43,149 nt of DNA from Bacteroidales bacterium (GTDB taxonomy: Bacteria > Bacteroidota > Bacteroidia > Bacteroidales > UBA932): NCBI GenBank assembly GCA_017553405.1, contig JAFZME010000118.1, forward strand, positions 82,250 through 125,398, read 5' to 3'. Made by a program: the position numbers and the translations under genes. Position 1 is the stretch's first letter, and every line of letters starts with the position of its first letter. The notes beneath the pieces were generated by a model. It was not told the DNA's origin, did no database searches, and saw only the letters and a program-made list of their open reading frames with translations. This document shows, piece by piece, positions 31,873-41,110 of this stretch.

Positions 31873-33116
31873 AAGTAAGTCCCCGCATTGTATTCCTGGC
31901 GGTCGTAGCCGCCATCGGCGGCATCCTCTTCGGCTACGACACGGCCGTCATCTCCGGCACCACGGAAGTGGTGAAAGCACAGTTCGGCCTTTCAGCCGGC
32001 GGCGAAGGCTGGTATGTCGGATGCGCCCTCATAGGTTCCATCCTCGGCGTCGCCATCGCCGGTATGCTCAGCGACTTCCTTGGCCGCAAGAAGACGATGC
32101 TCATCTCGGCAGTACTGTTCTCCATTTCGGCCATAGGCTGCGCCCTGTGCGCGGATTTCACCCAGCTGGTCATATTCCGCATCGTGGGCGGCTTCGGCAT
32201 CGGCATAGTCTCCATAGTGTCGCCGGTCTATATCTCCGAGGTCTCCCCCGCCGAGGTGCGCGGCACGATGGTGAGCCTCTACCAGCTTTTCATCACCATC
32301 GGCTTCCTGCTGGCCTACCTGGCCAATTTCCTCATCCTGAGGGGCACTTCGATGGCTGAATACTGGCGCCCGATGCTCGGCGCGGAGGCCATCCCAGACC
32401 TGCTGTTCCTGGTGCTCATATTCTTCATCCCTGAAAGCCCGCGCTGGCTCGCAGTACGCGGCCAGAGGCAGGACAACAGCGAGGCCTGGAAAGCCCTGCG
32501 CGAAAAAGGCATACTCAAGGCCGTTCTCATCGGCAGCGCCATCGCCATCCTCGGCCAGTTTATGGGCGTCAACGCCGTGCTCTACTATGGCCCGAAGATC
32601 TTCTCCGACGCCGGCTTCAAGGACCCGCTCTTCTCCACCGTGCTGGTCGGAGTGGTCAACATGCTCACCACCGTGCTGGCCCTCGCCATCATCGACAAGG
32701 TGGGCCGCAAGCAGCTCGTCTGGTGGGGCGTCGGCGGTATGATATTCTGCCTGCTGATGATAGGGCTGTATTTCCTGCCGGGGACGAGCCTGCCCACCTG
32801 GTTTATGCTGACCTTCTTCCTGCTCTATGTGTTCTGCACGGCCATATCCATCTGCGCGGTGGTGTTCGTGCTTCTCAGCGAGATGTACCCCAACAGGGTG
32901 CGAGGCCTGGCGATGTCCATCGCCGGCTTCGCCCTGTGGATAGGCACTTATCTTATCGGCCAGCTCACTCCGTGGATGCTGGAGAACCTCACGCCGGCCG
33001 GCACATTCTTCCTCTTCGCCTTTATGTGCGTCCCCTATCTGGTGATAATGTACAAATGCGTGCCCGACACCACTGGCAAGTCGCTGGAGGAGATCGAAGC
33101 CTACTGGAAGAGCTGA
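31869..33116 (+). CDS. MFS sugar porter (sugar:proton symporter type)
   Basis: A 415-residue inner-membrane transporter with twelve predicted segments. Sugar-porter signatures are FGYDTAVISG in the first helix, DFLGRKK in loop 2-3, PESPRWL after helix 6, FMGVNAVLYYGPKIF in helix 7 and DKVGRKQ in the second half. It is shorter than XylE-type proteins because the central cytoplasmic loop is reduced. It is likely to import the hexose or disaccharide that the downstream GH3/GH127 enzymes release and that the epimerase converts. The ATG overlaps the epimerase stop by 4 bp. Confidence 0.92.
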   Translation: MKVSPRIVFLAVVAAIGGILFGYDTAVISGTTEVVKAQFGLSAGGEGWYVGCALIGSILGVAIAGMLSDFLGRKKTMLISAVLFSISAIGCALCADFTQLVIFRIVGGFGIGIVSIVSPVYISEVSPAEVRGTMVSLYQLFITIGFLLAYLANFLILRGTSMAEYWRPMLGAEAIPDLLFLVLIFFIPESPRWLAVRGQRQDNSEAWKALREKGILKAVLIGSAIAILGQFMGVNAVLYYGPKIFSDAGFKDPLFSTVLVGVVNMLTTVLALAIIDKVGRKQLVWWGVGGMIFCLLMIGLYFLPGTSLPTWFMLTFFLLYVFCTAISICAVVFVLLSEMYPNRVRGLAMSIAGFALWIGTYLIGQLTPWMLENLTPAGTFFLFAFMCVPYLVIMYKCVPDTTGKSLEEIEAYWKS

Positions 33117-33120
33117 CGCG

Positions 33121-33921
33121 ATGACTCTGGAGCTCCATCAGCCGTGTGACGGTTTCTACAAGGGGACACGCTTCGACCGGAGCGGCATTTTCCGCTCGCT
33201 CGTCTATAAGGGGCAGGAGCTATGCGGGCCCTGGTTCCAGCGCTACGACCCTTATATGCACGATGCCGTGCAGGGGCCGGCGGAGGAGTTTTCGCCGATC
33301 GAGCTCGACGGCCTCTGGCTCAAGACAGGAGTTGGACTCCTGAGGCAGGACGGGAAGCCCTACGACCGCTTCAAACTGTACGAGATTGCCGACCCGGGCC
33401 TCTGGGAGGCCGACGGGATGCGTTTCCGGCACCTTATGGACGGATTTTACGACTACAGGAAAGAAATCATCGTCACGGGGGAGAATAGTTTTGAAATCCG
33501 TCATTCACTTCATACCTTTGTACAGATGAAGGGAGACGTCTACAATCACAACTTTTTCACAATGGGGAAGATGGCAGTGACCGAGTCACGGGCCATCGAT
33601 TTCCCGTTCACCCCGGAGGGTGACTGGCGGGCCGAATACGACTGCGTCGGTTTCACCCGTAGCGGCATACGCTTTTCCCGCGCCCTCCGGGAAGGCGAAT
33701 CCGTCTACACCGGCAACATCCACAAGGCCGGCGAGGAGGGGATGCCCTATGAGCTGAGCCTTCGCGAAGGCCAGCTTTCTGTCCACATCAAGGGTGACGT
33801 CCCCGTCGTCAAGACAGTGATGTGGGCCAATCACCGCATAGCCTGCGCCGAGCCCTACAACCTTATTGGCCTGGCTCCCGGAGAGACTTTTAACTGGAAC
33901 ATCAAATATTCGCTGCATTGA
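33121..33921 (+). CDS. Aldose-epimerase-like (galactose mutarotase fold) protein
   Basis: A 266-residue protein without a signal peptide. The N-terminal FYKGTRFDRSGIFRSLVYKG and the all-beta pattern with spaced aromatic residues (RFRHLMDGFYDYRKE, TVMWANHRIACAEPYN) resemble a Bacteroidota/Firmicutes family related to aldose 1-epimerases. Mutarotation of the sugar handled by the adjacent porter and epimerase is a reasonable guess. A canonical catalytic histidine/glutamate pair could not be placed with certainty. It starts 4 nt after the MFS stop and ends inside the start of the GH3 gene. Confidence 0.55.
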   Translation: MTLELHQPCDGFYKGTRFDRSGIFRSLVYKGQELCGPWFQRYDPYMHDAVQGPAEEFSPIELDGLWLKTGVGLLRQDGKPYDRFKLYEIADPGLWEADGMRFRHLMDGFYDYRKEIIVTGENSFEIRHSLHTFVQMKGDVYNHNFFTMGKMAVTESRAIDFPFTPEGDWRAEYDCVGFTRSGIRFSRALREGESVYTGNIHKAGEEGMPYELSLREGQLSVHIKGDVPVVKTVMWANHRIACAEPYNLIGLAPGETFNWNIKYSLH

Positions 33922-36134
33922 AAAAACTGCTCCTTACACTTCTGATTCCGCTTGCCGCCGCCTGCGCAAGCCATAGTGAGAAACCCGCCTATCTCGACCC
34001 TTCCAGGCCGCTGGAGGAGAGGGTTAACGACGCCCTGCCGCGTATGACACTTGAAGAAAAAGTCGCGATGACACACGCGCAGTCCAAGTTCTCCAGCCCC
34101 GGCGTCCCCCGGCTCGGAATTCCCGAGATATGGCACACCGACGGGCCCCACGGCATCCGTCCGGAGGTGCTCTGGGACGAATGGGACCAGGCCGGCTGGA
34201 CCAACGACTCCTGCACGGCTTTCCCCGCGCTGATCAACCTCGCCGCGACCTGGGACCGCGAGCTATCCCGCCTCTACGGCAACTGTATCGGGGCCGAAGC
34301 GCGCTACCGCAAGAAGGACATCCTGCTGGGGCCGGGCATCAATATGGGTCGCACGCCCCTGAACGGGCGCACATTTGAATATATGGGCGAAGACCCGTTC
34401 CTCGCCGGGGAGCTGGTGGTACCCTATGTGCAGGGCGTCCAGTCCAACGGAGTGGCTGCCTGCGTGAAACATTTTGCCGTCAACAACCAGGAAGTGCGGC
34501 GCACCGCGACAAGCTCCAATGTGGACGACCGCACCCTCTATGAAATATATCTCCCGGCCTTCCGGAAAGCCGTTCAGGAAGGCGGAGCCTGGGCGATTAT
34601 GGGCTCATATAACCTCTACAACGGCCAGTTCAACTGCCACAACAAGAAGCTCCTCTGCGACATCCTCAAAGGAGAATGGGGCTTCGACGGGGTGGTAGTC
34701 AGCGACTGGGGCGGCTGCCGCGACGACGACGAGGCCATTGCGAACGGACTCGACATCGAGATGGGCACCTGGACCAACGGCCTTCGCGGCGCAGCGTCCG
34801 ACAGCTATTCCAACTATCATCTCGCCAGGCCTTACCTGGAGCGGCTCCAGGATGGCCGCGCAACGGAGGAAGTCCTCAATGATAAAGTGCGCCGCATCCT
34901 TCGCACCGTCTTCCGCACCTCGATGAGCGGCGGGGACAATTTCGGCCGCTTCACGCCGCCGGAGCACTTCGAGGCCGCCCGCAGGATTGCAGCCGACGGC
35001 ATCGTCCTTCTGAAAAACGACGGCGTCCTGCCCCTGCGCCCGCAGGAGGGAGCGAAGATACTCGTGGTAGGAGAGAACGCCTACAAGATGATGGTGGTCG
35101 GAGGTGGCTCTTCCAACCTCAAGACCAAATATGAAGTAATCCCGCTCGACGCCCTCCGCGAGGTCTTCGACGGGAAGGCTGAGGTGGTGTGGGAGCGCGG
35201 CTATGTGGGCGACACAACCACTGATTATAATAAAGTAATCACAGGGCAGGACCTCAGCGAGAGCCGTTCCGCGGAGCAGCTTCTCGCCGACGCCGTAGCA
35301 GCCGCCCGCGACGCGGAGTATGTGCTATATATCGGCGGCCTCAACAAGAGCCGGAATCAGGACAACGAAGGCACCGACCGCAGCGACATAGTCCTTCCCT
35401 ACGGCCAGGACGCACTGATTGAAGCGCTGGCCGACGTGGCTGAGAAGCTGGTAGTCGTGAACATTTCCGGCTCGCCGGTGGCGATGCCCTGGGCTTCACG
35501 GGTCGGAGCCATCGTGCAGGCCTGGTACGGCGGCTCGGAGAGCGGCCACGCCCTGGCGGATGTGCTCACCGGAGCGGTCAACCCGTCCGGCAAGCTTCCG
35601 TTCACGATGCCCCTGGCCCTTGCCGACGGCCCTCTCAAGACCGAGCGCCAGTATCCCGGCGTACAGGAGGAAGGCAAGCAGTGGTGGCAGGAGTATTACG
35701 ACGAGGGGGTCTTCATCGGCTACCGCTGGTACGACACTGAAGGCATCGCCGTGCAGTATCCCTTCGGCCACGGCCTCAGTTACACGTCCTTTGAGCTTGC
35801 CGGCGCTTCCGTGAAACGCTCCGGAAAGCAGTGGAAGGTCTCCGCCACGCTGACCAACACCGGCTCCGTCGCAGGGGCTGAAGTAGTCCAGCTGTACATT
35901 TCCGACACCGAGGCGTCCGTAGCCCGTCCTGCCAAAGAGCTGAAGGGCTTCGAGAAAGTGTTCCTGCAGCCCGGCGAAAAGCGCCGCGTGCAGTTTACCG
36001 TCGGTCTCGACGACCTGAGCTGGTTCGACGCCTCCTCTCACAAGTGGGTTGCCGAGCCCGGCGAGTTCCACGCCCTGCTGGGCACTTCTTCCGCCGACAT
36101 CCGTGCCGATATTCCGTTCCGCTATGAAAAATAA
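33918..36134 (+). CDS. GH3 beta-glycosidase lipoprotein (TTG start)
   Basis: A 738-residue exo-acting enzyme. The TTG start at 33918 overlaps the upstream stop (TTGA) and gives a lipoprotein signal ending AAAC (cysteine 16). The GH3 TIM barrel spans about 30-345: HTDGPHGIR, KDILLGPGINMGR, KHFAVNNQE, and nucleophile D263 in VVVSDWGG. The alpha/beta sandwich follows (IVLLKNDGVLPL, NISGSPVAMPW), and a fibronectin-like C-terminal domain ends the chain. The typical bacterial specificities are beta-glucoside, beta-xyloside or beta-HexNAc; the KHF..N segment is more like beta-glucosidases than NagZ. It overlaps GH127 by 11 bp. Confidence 0.93.
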   Translation: MKKLLLTLLIPLAAACASHSEKPAYLDPSRPLEERVNDALPRMTLEEKVAMTHAQSKFSSPGVPRLGIPEIWHTDGPHGIRPEVLWDEWDQAGWTNDSCTAFPALINLAATWDRELSRLYGNCIGAEARYRKKDILLGPGINMGRTPLNGRTFEYMGEDPFLAGELVVPYVQGVQSNGVAACVKHFAVNNQEVRRTATSSNVDDRTLYEIYLPAFRKAVQEGGAWAIMGSYNLYNGQFNCHNKKLLCDILKGEWGFDGVVVSDWGGCRDDDEAIANGLDIEMGTWTNGLRGAASDSYSNYHLARPYLERLQDGRATEEVLNDKVRRILRTVFRTSMSGGDNFGRFTPPEHFEAARRIAADGIVLLKNDGVLPLRPQEGAKILVVGENAYKMMVVGGGSSNLKTKYEVIPLDALREVFDGKAEVVWERGYVGDTTTDYNKVITGQDLSESRSAEQLLADAVAAARDAEYVLYIGGLNKSRNQDNEGTDRSDIVLPYGQDALIEALADVAEKLVVVNISGSPVAMPWASRVGAIVQAWYGGSESGHALADVLTGAVNPSGKLPFTMPLALADGPLKTERQYPGVQEEGKQWWQEYYDEGVFIGYRWYDTEGIAVQYPFGHGLSYTSFELAGASVKRSGKQWKVSATLTNTGSVAGAEVVQLYISDTEASVARPAKELKGFEKVFLQPGEKRRVQFTVGLDDLSWFDASSHKWVAEPGEFHALLGTSSADIRADIPFRYEK

Positions 36135-38106
36135 AGCACTTCTGCTTCTGCTCCTGCTGTGGGGATGCCAGGCGGGGGTACAGGAATTCAAAGAACTGCC
36201 GCTTGGGAGCATCCGGCCCGAAGGCTGGCTGCGTGAGCAGCTGCAGCGGCAGGCCGACGGCCTCACCGGCCATCTGGACGAAGTCTATCCCCAGGTGATG
36301 GGCCCGACCAACGCCTGGCTCGGCGGCGACGGCGACGCCTGGGAGCGAGGCCCCTATTGGATCGACGGCCTGCTGCCTCTGGCGTATATCCTCGACGATG
36401 ACGCCCTCAAGGAGAAGGCGCAGGTGTGGGTTGAGGCCATCCTGGCTTCCCAGCAGCCTGACGGCTATATGGGGCCCGCGGAAGACCACCCCTTCATCTA
36501 TGGCCTCCAGCGGGGCAAGACGCACGACTGGTGGCCCAGGATGGTGGTGCTGAAGATTATGAAACAGTACTATCAGGCCACTTCCGACCGGCGGGCGCTT
36601 GATTTTCTCACCCGCTACTTCCGCTATCAGTTCGAGCATCTTACGCAGACGCCGCTCGACCACTGGTCCGACTGGGGCCGATGGCGCGGGGCCGACAACA
36701 TCGACGTTGTTTATTGGCTATATGACCTCACGGGTGAAGCCTTCCTGCCGGAGCTGGCCAGCCTGCTGCACGAGCAGACCGCCGACTGGACGTCCCTGTT
36801 CTTATACGGGGAGATATTCAATAACCCGGGAGAAATCCACTGCGTCAACCTGGCCCAGGGATTCAAGGCGCCGCTTGTCTGGTGGCAGTTCTCCCACGAA
36901 GCAAACGAACAGAAGGCGATGCGAAAGGCGGCCGAGGCCATCAAGCGCACGGTAGGGCTACCCAACGGCCTCTGGGCCGGGGACGAGATGCTCCACTACG
37001 GCTCGCCGAACCGTGGCAGCGAGCTGTGCACGGCCGTGGAGATGATGTTCTCGCTGGAGACGATGCTGCGCATCAGCGGCAAAGTCGTCTGGGCCGACTG
37101 GCTCGAGCGAGTAGCCTACAACGCTCTTCCGGCGCAGATTTCCGACGATTTTTCGGCGAAACAATATTACCAGCAGACCAACCAGATATCCTGCACGCGC
37201 ACGTGGCGGCCGTTTTCCACGCCGCACGACGACACCGACGTGCTCTTCGGCACGCTCAACGGCTACCCCTGCTGCCTGTCCAATATGCACCAGGGCTGGC
37301 CGAAGTTCACCCAGAACCTCTGGTACGCCACGGATGACGGCGGCCTGGCCGCTCTAGTGTACGCCCCCTCTTCCGTCACGTCGGAAACTGACGAAGGTGT
37401 GGAGATACGGGTAGTGGAGACGACCGATTACCCCTTCGGCGAGACGGTTTCCTTCCGGGTTGAACTCCCCGGGGGCGAAGCCTCGGCCGCCTTCCCGCTG
37501 CTTCTGCGTATCCCTGCCTGGTGCAAAGAGCCCCTGGTGGAGGTCAATGGCGAGGCGGTCCCGGGGGTTGAGAAAGGCATTGTCCACCTGGATCGCAAAT
37601 GGTCCGACGGCGACAGCGTCCTGCTCCGCCTGCCGATGAAACTCCGGACCGAAGAAGGCTACGACAAGGCCCTGTCCTTCGTTCGCGGACCTCTGGTCTA
37701 TGCGCTTAAGATGAATGAAAACTGGAAGCGAATCACCTTCAAGGGCCGCGACCGCTGCTACGGCGACGGGGCTTGGGAGGTCACTTCGGACAGTCCCTGG
37801 AACTACTGCATAATGCGCGACAGCTTCAGCGTCGACTCCTGCGCGGTGGAGGTCCGCCCCGTGGAGGGCTATCCGTGGAGCACGGAAGCCGCCCCCGTCA
37901 GCATCCGCGTGCCGGCCCGCGAGCTCCCGCACTGGCAGGAGTGTGACGGCAGCCCTGGCGAAATCGCCTTCTGGACCGAAAACGGCGACGACACCGGCGA
38001 CGCCCGCGTCCTCGAGCTCATCCCCTACGGCTGCACCACCCTCCGCATCGCCGCCTTCCCCACCCGCATCCTCCCCTGGGACCGCCCCTTCCGGGACGAA
38101 CTTTAG
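36124..38106 (+). CDS. GH127-family (DUF1680) lipoprotein, beta-L-arabinofuranosidase-like
   Basis: A 660-residue lipoprotein (lipobox ending WGC, cysteine 15). The (alpha/alpha)6 barrel contains GSELCTAVE (E300, C302) and YPCCLSN (C383, C384). These correspond to the zinc-binding Glu-Cys and Cys-Cys residues of HypBA1-type GH127, in which a cysteine is the nucleophile. C-terminal beta-sandwich domains follow (FPLLLRIPAW). The founding specificity is beta-L-arabinofuranosidase, but the superfamily has other activities and the lack of other arabinan enzymes here leaves the substrate open. It is the last gene of the plus-strand operon. Only 19 bp separate it from the convergent lipoprotein, and no strong terminator hairpin is visible. 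Confidence 0.88.
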   Translation: MKNKALLLLLLLWGCQAGVQEFKELPLGSIRPEGWLREQLQRQADGLTGHLDEVYPQVMGPTNAWLGGDGDAWERGPYWIDGLLPLAYILDDDALKEKAQVWVEAILASQQPDGYMGPAEDHPFIYGLQRGKTHDWWPRMVVLKIMKQYYQATSDRRALDFLTRYFRYQFEHLTQTPLDHWSDWGRWRGADNIDVVYWLYDLTGEAFLPELASLLHEQTADWTSLFLYGEIFNNPGEIHCVNLAQGFKAPLVWWQFSHEANEQKAMRKAAEAIKRTVGLPNGLWAGDEMLHYGSPNRGSELCTAVEMMFSLETMLRISGKVVWADWLERVAYNALPAQISDDFSAKQYYQQTNQISCTRTWRPFSTPHDDTDVLFGTLNGYPCCLSNMHQGWPKFTQNLWYATDDGGLAALVYAPSSVTSETDEGVEIRVVETTDYPFGETVSFRVELPGGEASAAFPLLLRIPAWCKEPLVEVNGEAVPGVEKGIVHLDRKWSDGDSVLLRLPMKLRTEEGYDKALSFVRGPLVYALKMNENWKRITFKGRDRCYGDGAWEVTSDSPWNYCIMRDSFSVDSCAVEVRPVEGYPWSTEAAPVSIRVPARELPHWQECDGSPGEIAFWTENGDDTGDARVLELIPYGCTTLRIAAFPTRILPWDRPFRDEL

Positions 38107-38125
38107 GCAGGGGCGGTGCTGACCG

Positions 38126-39487
38126 TCAGTCGTGGGCCTCGGTGAAGGAGACGGAGGTGCAGTCCTGGAGGATGGTCTTCAGGCCCATATCTACCAAACC
38201 GAACGGAATGGAAGACATATCGGCTTGCGGGCGGGGAAGAAGAGCATCCTGATTACTCACGCAGATCACGCCGATGGCGCCTGCGTCTTTCGCGTTCATC
38301 TGTTTATCGATGAAGGGAATGTCCCCCCGGTTGAGCCCCACGACCTTGCCGGAGACATCCTTTCCCTGGAAGTCTTCAGAATTGCCGATGACATCCAAAT
38401 ATACGAACGGAACATTCTGCCCCATAGCGAGGAAATCCTCCTGGAAATCGCTTTGCCAATGACACGTCATCGGATAATCCGTTTCTCCGACTGTCAGCAT
38501 CAAGTCGTAGGTGCGATGGGTCCCCTTAAGCGGAGGATTGACTGGAATCATAAGTCTGTCGGATCCATTATCCTCGCCGTTCTCCTCATAATAGGACCGG
38601 ATCATTACGCAATCCCCGAGTGACCATTTACTCTTGAAAATGAGTTTCCGGCCGTCGTTTTGGATTGAAGCCATTTCCAGACCGGATTCGAAAGATTCGA
38701 ATTCGTGCGAGTTGAATATGTGATTGCCATAGTAGTCGTCATACCACCATTTGACAAGCCTGTGCGGAAGTTCGGGCACCAGGAAGGTCGCGGATGTAAT
38801 ATTTTCCCCTTCTGTATAGACTATGAAACCTGAATACATATCCTGTTTCGGTCCCCACCACAACAACACGTTATCGGCCGTATATCCAATATCGTAAAGC
38901 CAGGTTTCCCCTAAGACCTCATCCACCCCCAGCCATTGTTTTCCGACAATGGGCTTTGCGGGAGACAAAAGATCTTTACGCGTCTCAAATTTCACTTCAA
39001 AACAATCCGCCTCCTCGTACTTTTCCAATGCGTCTTTTATCGTCTCCCCGGCGCTTTCCGGAAGAATCCCCACCGGGATCTGATCAATGAAGGTATAATC
39101 TCCGGCATTCAGCTTCTTGTCCGTGATGACAAGCAGTGCATAGCCGGCCTTGTCGTCCACCAGGTCGTAAACTTCCTGCAATGACTTGTCTCCCAGAGGG
39201 ACGCATAGCGGGAATATCTCCCAGGAACTACTTGTCCCGATAATCTTGATGTCATCGATGTCTTCGGCATAAATGACCTTGTCTTCAGTACCGTCAAGCA
39301 TCGCAAAGTTGGCCGCGTGATGCGTCGTGAGTGCCTGGACGGGGATAGCGGTTTCTCCGATGCGGATATCGGAAACGACATCCGGAAGGGCGGGGCTGTC
39401 CTCGCCGCCGCCTTTGCCATTGTTTTTGTCGCACGACACGGCCAGCACCATCAGGACGGCCATTACGAGATAAAGAAGTCTTTTCAT
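38126..39487 (-). CDS. Lipoprotein with C-terminal PA (protease-associated) domain
   Basis: A 453-residue lipoprotein (lipobox ending AVSC, cysteine 19, followed by a GGG-rich segment). The first 330 residues are not recognised; they contain many aromatic residues and predicted beta strands. Residues about 365-450 resemble a PA domain: GKDVSGKVVGLNRGDIPFIDKQ, then MNAKDAGAIGVICVSNQ. The chain stops right after this domain, whereas PA domains in peptidases usually lie within or before a catalytic domain. The protein may therefore be a binding subunit or a truncated form. It is convergent with GH127 and not obviously linked to the glycan locus. The 51-bp repeat array lies upstream. Confidence 0.65.
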   Translation of the reverse strand: MKRLLYLVMAVLMVLAVSCDKNNGKGGGEDSPALPDVVSDIRIGETAIPVQALTTHHAANFAMLDGTEDKVIYAEDIDDIKIIGTSSSWEIFPLCVPLGDKSLQEVYDLVDDKAGYALLVITDKKLNAGDYTFIDQIPVGILPESAGETIKDALEKYEEADCFEVKFETRKDLLSPAKPIVGKQWLGVDEVLGETWLYDIGYTADNVLLWWGPKQDMYSGFIVYTEGENITSATFLVPELPHRLVKWWYDDYYGNHIFNSHEFESFESGLEMASIQNDGRKLIFKSKWSLGDCVMIRSYYEENGEDNGSDRLMIPVNPPLKGTHRTYDLMLTVGETDYPMTCHWQSDFQEDFLAMGQNVPFVYLDVIGNSEDFQGKDVSGKVVGLNRGDIPFIDKQMNAKDAGAIGVICVSNQDALLPRPQADMSSIPFGLVDMGLKTILQDCTSVSFTEAHD

Positions 39488-39538
39488 AATTATGGAATGC
39501 TTGATTTAACGTTGCAAGATAACGATTTTTTACAAACC

Positions 39539-39670
39539 CGTAGGCAAAAAGGGGCTTTTTTGCATACGAACCGGCCTTAAACCACGACTCGTAGGCAAAA
39601 ACGGCCCGTTCTGCATACGAACCGGCCTTCAACCACGACTCGTAGGCAAAAAGGGGCTTTTTTGCCTACG
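39539..39670. repeat. Tandem array of 30-bp palindromes, 51-bp period, three copies
   Basis: Units start at 39539, 39590 and 39641. Each is a 30-bp hairpin with CGTAGGCAAAAA and a complementary TTTTTGC(C/A)TACG arm; copy 3 is perfectly paired and copy 2 has a changed loop side. The units are separated by a 21-bp spacer (AACCGGCCTT, A/C variant, then ACCACGACT). The array lies between the end of the cysteine synthase gene and the start of the PA-domain lipoprotein gene. Because 51 is divisible by three, the array stays open in several frames, but this looks incidental. It may be a mobile intergenic palindrome family and may act as a terminator. Confidence 0.85.
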
Positions 39671-39695
39671 AGCTACCGAAATCGAGGAGGAGGCG

Positions 39696-40610
<915 letters not shown>

Positions 40611-40627
40611 AGTCATTTTATACACAA

Positions 40628-40648
40628 TAGACAAATACGTGTTGTCTA
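40628..40648. promoter_or_regulatory. Palindromic operator candidate upstream of cysK
   Basis: TAGACAA and TTGTCTA, perfect 7-bp arms around a 7-nt spacer (ATACGTG). It lies between the -7 element and the cysK start, around +10 to +30 of the transcript, a typical site for a repressor. The cognate regulator is unknown and not in this window. Confidence 0.5.
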
Positions 40649-40663
40649 CATATTAATTTGTCA

Positions 40664-40671
40664 CAAAAGTA
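40664..40671 (-). promoter_or_regulatory. -7 element of cysK
   Basis: TACTTTTG on the minus strand matches TAnnTTTG, 53 nt from the ATG. No clear -33 TTTG is seen. Confidence 0.45.
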
Positions 40672-40818
40672 AGTATTAAATTGTAAATATGAAGATGGTG
40701 CTCATTCTCGTCGTCCTGACCGGCTTCCTGACCTACAACCACCCGGACACTCTGATCTTCGCCGGCCTTTAAATCAACCTGGCGCCGCCGGTTGACGATC
40801 TTTGAACTCGAAATTGAC

Positions 40819-40920
40819 GCCGAAACGACGAAAACAAAATTTGGGGCGCATTTCAAGGCCAAAATCGTAGCCGAAACGGCAAAAATGAGGTTTGGGACAC
40901 GCTTTGAGGCCCAAAACGTA
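40819..40920. repeat. Two 51-bp imperfect tandem repeats
   Basis: Copies at 40819-40869 and 40870-40920 both begin GCCGAAACG and end CGTA. The shared pattern includes TTTGGG and CACTTT-like segments and AGGCC. In one plus-strand frame they read as a degenerate 17-residue repeat (AET..K..FG..F.A..V), but no credible gene start or flanking domain is present. Together with the terminator at 40936 this is what fills the roughly 430-bp gap between cysK and the DUF234 ATPase; the remaining AT-rich 130 bp (40981-41110) shows only a duplicated GGAGTAAAA motif. Confidence 0.65.
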
Positions 40921-40935
40921 GCCGGACCCATAAAC

Positions 40936-40970
40936 AACAAACGCCGGCCCGGGATGGGCTGGCGTTTGTT
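40936..40970 (-). terminator. Hairpin terminator downstream of the DUF234 ATPase
   Basis: Arms AACAAACGCCGGCCC (40936-40950) and GGGCTGGCGTTTGTT (40956-40970) pair along 15 positions with one G/T. On the minus strand the stem ends in TTTGTT and is followed by GTTTATG. It lies 140 bp after the ATPase stop. Confidence 0.65.
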
Positions 40971-41110
40971 AAGAGCGGAAAACGATCGCCGAACAATATT
41001 TTACAAAGTATTTATAATAAGCATTTTATAAACGCCATAAAAGACATCGGGAGTAAAATAGGAGTAAAAATAGTGTCTTTTCAAGGCAGTTGTTGGCATC
41101 TTCTTAATGC

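Noticed and set aside
39294-39632. Small minus-strand reading frame through the palindrome array with 17-residue repeats
   Set aside because: Openness follows from the 51-bp period; it overlaps the start of the PA-domain lipoprotein and lacks a recognisable domain.
39539-39670. CRISPR-like array
   Set aside because: Only three units; the spacers are nearly identical to each other and the repeated unit itself forms the hairpin; no cas genes nearby.
40689-40772. 27-residue hydrophobic reading frame on the plus strand upstream of cysK
   Set aside because: No promoter or ribosome-binding site seen and no conservation evidence; could be a leader peptide but not supported.
40792-41031. 79-residue plus-strand reading frame across the second 51-bp repeat
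   Set aside because: It is made mainly of the degenerate repeat and a terminator hairpin, with no start signals.
40981-41110. Possible attachment site from the duplicated GGAGTAAAA motif
   Set aside because: Very short, AT-rich, no integrase or tRNA nearby.
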